Assembly (NCBI RefSeq): GCF_020076305.1
Contig: NZ_JAIQXE010000002.1
Coordinates: 1,054,001 to 1,118,000, forward strand
Origin: Flavihumibacter profundi
Lineage (GTDB): Bacteria; Bacteroidota; Bacteroidia; Chitinophagales; Chitinophagaceae
Direction of reading: 5' to 3'
Length of the DNA: 64,000 bases
In this document: one piece after another, positions 60,382 through 64,000 of the stretch
Layout of the letters: every line of letters begins with the position of its first letter
How positions within the stretch are numbered: the stretch's first letter is position 1
Notes under the pieces: model-generated
What the model was told of the DNA's origin: nothing
The model's input: only the letters and a program-made list of their open reading frames with translations
Database searches by the model: none
Translations under genes and position numbers: made by a program

Positions 60382-62366
60382 TGTTCATGAGTAGAATACT
60401 AATCTGTTTTTATTGTTTGATGAGTTTTCAGTTCGTTATGGGCCAGGATGATATTATCCAGGAAACAAACCGAAAAGTTGAATCGGTTTTACGACAATTT
60501 GGTACAGGCGTTGAAGAAAATAAACGATTTGATCTGATCCTTGCTTTATTTGGAACCGGCGTTGAATCATATCCTGGCCTTGTATTTGAAACAGCTCAAA
60601 AACTATACACGATTTCACAGAAAAACAAAGACATTATCTGTGAAACAGCTGCCTGGAGTTTTTATGGCCAAAGCTACCGCTTATCAGCCAATTATATTAA
60701 AGGCCTGGAATGCCACCATAAAGCCATTGCGCTTGCAGAAAAATCAGGCAATAAATCCCTGCTCGCACTTGCCCAAAACCAGATGGCACATATCTACAAG
60801 GACAGGGAAGAGTATGATAAGGCCCTGCGTTTATATACGGTGGCTAAGGATAATGCCAGATTGGGCGTTAACGAACAGATGTTGCTCTGGCCAATGATGA
60901 ACCTCGGCGCAGTATTCCTTGGTACTAACCAATTGGATTCCTCCCTATTTTATTCCATGCAGGTATATGAAAAAGGACTGAAGAATGATATGAGCCGGAA
61001 CCTGCCCTATATTTTATCCAATATTGGTGGTGCTTACAGTAAGTTGGGAAACGCTACTGAAGCTGCCAGGTTTTTTAAACTGGCAGTGGATTCGGCCATT
61101 CAAAGCGGGTCAAACCGGTATTTGTATTTTGCATACCTGGGGCTCGCCGAGCATTACCAACGCTATAAGCAACAGGATTCCTCCATTTATTATTCTAAAA
61201 AGGCAATTGAGGCAGTTCAGCATACTGTCTTTTCCTACCTCAGTTTTAAGCCGGCGAGATTGCTTACTGACATGTATGAAAACTCGAATGCCGATAGCAC
61301 CATAAAATATTTAAAGATTTACAGGGCTGCGAATGACAGCCTTTTCAATACCCGCGCTAACCAGCAATTGCAGATGATGACATTTGAAGAAGACCAGCGG
61401 CAGCAGGAATTGGCTGCTCAACGGATCAGCTACCAGAATAAGATCAGGACCTCGGCATTACTGGCTGGCTTATTGGCAATTTCTCTCATAGGTCTCATCT
61501 TGTATCGCAATAACCGGCAAAAACAAAAAGCCAATAGTTTATTGCAACAACAAAAGGAAGAGATAGAATCCACCCTGGCTCAATTGAAATCCACACAGAC
61601 CCAACTGATCCAATCTGAAAAAATGGCTTCTCTTGGTGAGCTTACTGCCGGTATCGCCCACGAGATCCAGAACCCATTGAATTTTGTCAATAACTTCTCC
61701 GAGATCAACAAAGAATTACTGGCCGAAATGAAGGAGGAAATGGATAAGGGCAACCTGGTCGATGCAAAATCCATTGCCGGTGATTTGATTCAAAACGAAG
61801 AGAAGATCAATCACCACGGAAAGCGTGCTGATGCTATTGTAAAGGGAATGCTGCAACATAGCCGCCTTGGCAGTGGCATGAAAGAGCCTACAGATATCAA
61901 TGCACTTGCCGATGAATATTTGCGGCTGGCTTATCATGGCCTGCGAGCAAAGGATAAATCGTTTAATGCGAACATGAAAACTGATTTTGACGTGCATATC
62001 GGGAATGTGAATGTCGTTCCGCAGGATATTGGCAGGGTTATACTGAATTTAATAACCAATGCATTTTATGCCGTAAATGAAAAAAAATCACACCACCCCG
62101 AAAACTATGACCCAACTATTTTCGTAAGTACTAAAAAGTTGAATAATTGGTTGGAAATAAAGGTTGCAGATAATGGACCGGGTATCCCGAAAAAAGTAAT
62201 GGACAAAATTTTCCAGCCTTTCTTTACCACAAAGCCAACCGGCCAAGGTACTGGCCTGGGATTAAGCCTTAGTTATGATATCATAAAAGCGCATGGCGGA
62301 CACCTGAAAGTGGAAACCAAAGACGATGAAGGTGCAACATTCATTATTCAATTACCTTTAACCTAA
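60381..62366 (+). CDS. TPR sensor histidine kinase (array member 4)
   Basis: A 661-residue kinase: signal peptide (FQFVMGQ), periplasmic TPRs (about residues 70-330), membrane helix (about 357-375), coiled coil, His427 in [15 protein letters not shown], HATPase with NLITNAFYAV, DNGPGIP and [14 protein letters not shown]. The start codon shares the A of the preceding TAA, so translation is probably coupled to member 3. It is followed after 14 bp by the propeller protein. Confidence 0.92.
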   Translation: MFMSRILICFYCLMSFQFVMGQDDIIQETNRKVESVLRQFGTGVEENKRFDLILALFGTGVESYPGLVFETAQKLYTISQKNKDIICETAAWSFYGQSYRLSANYIKGLECHHKAIALAEKSGNKSLLALAQNQMAHIYKDREEYDKALRLYTVAKDNARLGVNEQMLLWPMMNLGAVFLGTNQLDSSLFYSMQVYEKGLKNDMSRNLPYILSNIGGAYSKLGNATEAARFFKLAVDSAIQSGSNRYLYFAYLGLAEHYQRYKQQDSSIYYSKKAIEAVQHTVFSYLSFKPARLLTDMYENSNADSTIKYLKIYRAANDSLFNTRANQQLQMMTFEEDQRQQELAAQRISYQNKIRTSALLAGLLAISLIGLILYRNNRQKQKANSLLQQQKEEIESTLAQLKSTQTQLIQSEKMASLGELTAGIAHEIQNPLNFVNNFSEINKELLAEMKEEMDKGNLVDAKSIAGDLIQNEEKINHHGKRADAIVKGMLQHSRLGSGMKEPTDINALADEYLRLAYHGLRAKDKSFNANMKTDFDVHIGNVNVVPQDIGRVILNLITNAFYAVNEKKSHHPENYDPTIFVSTKKLNNWLEIKVADNGPGIPKKVMDKIFQPFFTTKPTGQGTGLGLSLSYDIIKAHGGHLKVETKDDEGATFIIQLPLT

Positions 62367-62380
62367 ATGAAAAATTTATA

Positions 62381-64000
62381 ATGTATCGAAGTTGTAACCA
62401 GGGACTTTTATCGATTGTATTACTGCTGACCATGATGGCCTTGTCTTCAGTTCAAAGTGAAGTTCAAGCCCAACTCAATGCCGACCGGCTAATGCAATAC
62501 AGCGAGAAAGACGGGCTCCCCGCTTCAGAAGTTTTTGCGGTAATGCCCGATCGCTCTGGCTATATCTGGACGGGTACCATCAATGGCCTCTCCCGCTTCG
62601 ATGGCTATGAATTCAAACGCTATTATTATAATCCCAACGACAGCAATTCCATTAAAGGCAGTTTGATTTGGTCACTCTTCGAACAACCCAATGGTAATAT
62701 CTGGATCGGTGGGGTCAGTGCCCTTAACCGTTATGATCCGGTCACCAAAATATTTCACCATTATAATTATTTACCACTAATAGACCAGCCTGAAAATGTT
62801 GAAACCGGAATTCTCGCCATCAATAGCGATGCAAAAGGTCGGATATACTTTGGGGTAAGGATAAACCGTGGAACTGGTATCACACATGGACTTTTGTATT
62901 ATGATGAAAAAACGGATGCATTAAAAAGGTTTGAATATCCAGACAGCCTGGTTATCGGCGAAGTCTGGTACTCAAGCCTGGCCAAGTCCGGCGACTTTTG
63001 GTTCCTGAGTAACACTGGGCTTTTTAAGATCAACCCGGCGGGTAAATTATCAAGGTACACTGGGTTGTCTGAAATAATTAATTCGCAAATCTACCCTTCA
63101 GGCCTTTATGCAGATGAGGAGGGATATTTATGGACAGGGTTATCAAATGCTCAATTGTGCCGGATTAACCTGTTGACTGGCGAAAAAACATTGTACTCCC
63201 TGCAGGGATTATTTGGAAACAAAAAAGAAGGCATGTCTTTCAATTCGATGGATGGCGGGCCAAACCAAACACTTTGGATCGGTTCTAATTATGGCCTGGT
63301 TGTGTTTAATAAGAACACCCAAAAAGCAGAAATTTTTAAGGAGGTATCAGATAAAAAAATTGAACGCGAAGGTTTGTGGAGTATCAAATTTGACGCATTC
63401 GGCACCTTGTGGATGGGCTCCAACACAAAGGGATTGTTGAAATATGATAACACGTCACTACTCAAGACCTACAGTAATAAAAATGAAGTAAAAAACTCCT
63501 TGTCTCCCGGCTGGGCTAATAATGTCCGGGAGATTAGCGGAGGAAAGATTCTGATCACAACAGGTGGGCAAAATGGTACGGGTGGTTTTAATGTACTGGA
63601 TCCCGTGACCGGCATGATCAGTATAATTCCCAACAACGAGATAGCGCCATTGATCTGGGGTATAAATGGTGTATACGAAAATGCACCCGGGGAATATATT
63701 ATCAATACTTACCGGGATAATTACCTTTTTTGGCCAGCCACAAAAAAAGTTGAAAAATTAAATTTACCAGGTGTTCCGGATAATACTGTCATCTGGACAT
63801 TTTATACCGACAAGCAACAGAATTTCTGGTTGGGAACTTCCCGTGGTCTCTATAAAAGAGACAAAGGCGCCAGTACATTTAAGCTTTACGAACTTTCTGT
63901 TTTGCCCGGGTCTAACCTCACCAGCAATGAAATAAACGGCATCCTCGAAAGCCGGTACAATGGTTTATGGCTAAGGACCAATAACGGCTTATTTTTTTAC
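62381..64000 (+). CDS. Two-component-regulator propeller protein, N-terminal part (continues past window)
   Basis: The frame is open from the ATG at 62381 to the window end (540 codons without a stop). An ATG at 62367 is closed after four codons. Signal peptide (LSSVQSEVQAQ), then 'regulator propeller' (Reg_prop) repeats: SGYIWTGTINGLSRFDGYEF, GNIWIGGVSALNRYDP, GYLWTGLSNAQLCRI, QTLWIGSNYGLVVFN, GTLWMGSNTKGLLKYD and QNFWLGTSRGLYKRD. In Bacteroidota such periplasmic double propellers usually precede a membrane helix and a histidine kinase, sometimes a full hybrid regulator. The part that would tell lies outside the window. Confidence 0.9.
   Translation, partial: MYRSCNQGLLSIVLLLTMMALSSVQSEVQAQLNADRLMQYSEKDGLPASEVFAVMPDRSGYIWTGTINGLSRFDGYEFKRYYYNPNDSNSIKGSLIWSLFEQPNGNIWIGGVSALNRYDPVTKIFHHYNYLPLIDQPENVETGILAINSDAKGRIYFGVRINRGTGITHGLLYYDEKTDALKRFEYPDSLVIGEVWYSSLAKSGDFWFLSNTGLFKINPAGKLSRYTGLSEIINSQIYPSGLYADEEGYLWTGLSNAQLCRINLLTGEKTLYSLQGLFGNKKEGMSFNSMDGGPNQTLWIGSNYGLVVFNKNTQKAEIFKEVSDKKIEREGLWSIKFDAFGTLWMGSNTKGLLKYDNTSLLKTYSNKNEVKNSLSPGWANNVREISGGKILITTGGQNGTGGFNVLDPVTGMISIIPNNEIAPLIWGINGVYENAPGEYIINTYRDNYLFWPATKKVEKLNLPGVPDNTVIWTFYTDKQQNFWLGTSRGLYKRDKGASTFKLYELSVLPGSNLTSNEINGILESRYNGLWLRTNNGLFFY

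Larger units (their letters stand above)
54667..62363 (+). repeat. Four paralogous kinase-core segments
   Basis: About 760 bp of kinase core recurs at roughly 54667-55424, 56635-57394, 59617-60378 and 61606-62363. The encoded cores are nearly the same, including [15 protein letters not shown] and [16 protein letters not shown] in all four. This is coding homology, in direct orientation, not an inserted element. Confidence 0.85.

Noticed and set aside
1-64000. Search for insertion sequences, phage genes, CRISPR arrays and origins
   Set aside because: No transposase, integrase, capsid or cas-like product, no regular spaced repeats and no DnaA-box cluster were seen.

Overview
The window looks like a chromosome segment of a Bacteroidota, most likely of the Chitinophagaceae type. 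This is inferred from several traits: a subtilase with a type IX secretion C-terminal sorting domain, a TonB-dependent receptor, abundant lipoproteins, TPR-type sensor kinases with the Bacteroidota 'LERVRxxxMGM' linker, an M57 metalloprotease, almost no Shine-Dalgarno sequences, and promoter-like boxes of the TTTG/TAnnTTTG kind. No rRNA, complete tRNA, insertion sequence, phage gene or CRISPR array is visible.

Layout. (1) 1-10053: the end of an FtsX-type permease, a membrane protein, then a seven-gene operon. It encodes a HlyD/MacA adaptor, a TolC-like channel, an ABC ATPase, two FtsX permeases, a sigma-54 response regulator and a histidine kinase. Just upstream lie a near-consensus -24/-12 promoter and a perfect palindrome, so the operon probably drives itself. 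(2) 10063-28888: mixed housekeeping and secreted functions. These are two zinc-protease-like proteins, an HTH regulator with an operator-like palindrome, a sugar-dehydrogenase-like lipoprotein, a class III aminotransferase, a luciferase-like oxidoreductase, a VIT-type metal transporter, a 51-residue membrane protein, an FG-GAP repeat protein, a phospholipase C interrupted by an in-frame TAG, a polysaccharide deacetylase, a 1132-residue propeller/HEAT/cytochrome c lipoprotein and a secreted subtilase.

(3) 28905-46748, all on the minus strand: the most interesting region. Eighteen tightly packed genes form what looks like one transcript. It starts with a cysteine-rich membrane protein, followed by the three subunits of an aerobic carbon monoxide dehydrogenase (coxM, coxS, coxL). 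CoxL carries the form I active-site signature AYRCSFR. Next come maturation genes (coxG, coxD, coxE, two XdhC-family genes, one fused to a metal-binding YHS domain) and a MocA-like cytidylyltransferase. The operon ends with an almost complete molybdenum-cofactor pathway (moaA, moeA, moaD, moeB, moaE, a moaC-moaB fusion), a TonB-dependent receptor and a TauE/SafE transporter. The unit could make, load and mature a Mo-Cu CO dehydrogenase from one locus. A candidate promoter and a 12-bp inverted repeat lie upstream.

(4) 47126-53060: secreted or membrane enzymes on the plus strand (cupin-like protein, P1/DmpA peptidase, C45 acyltransferase-like hydrolase, ICMT-like methyltransferase, an unknown protein and a BNR-repeat protein). 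(5) 53385-64000: four consecutive histidine kinases with almost interchangeable kinase cores (three membrane TPR kinases and one soluble NTF2/GAF-like kinase), then the start of a two-component-regulator propeller protein cut by the window end.
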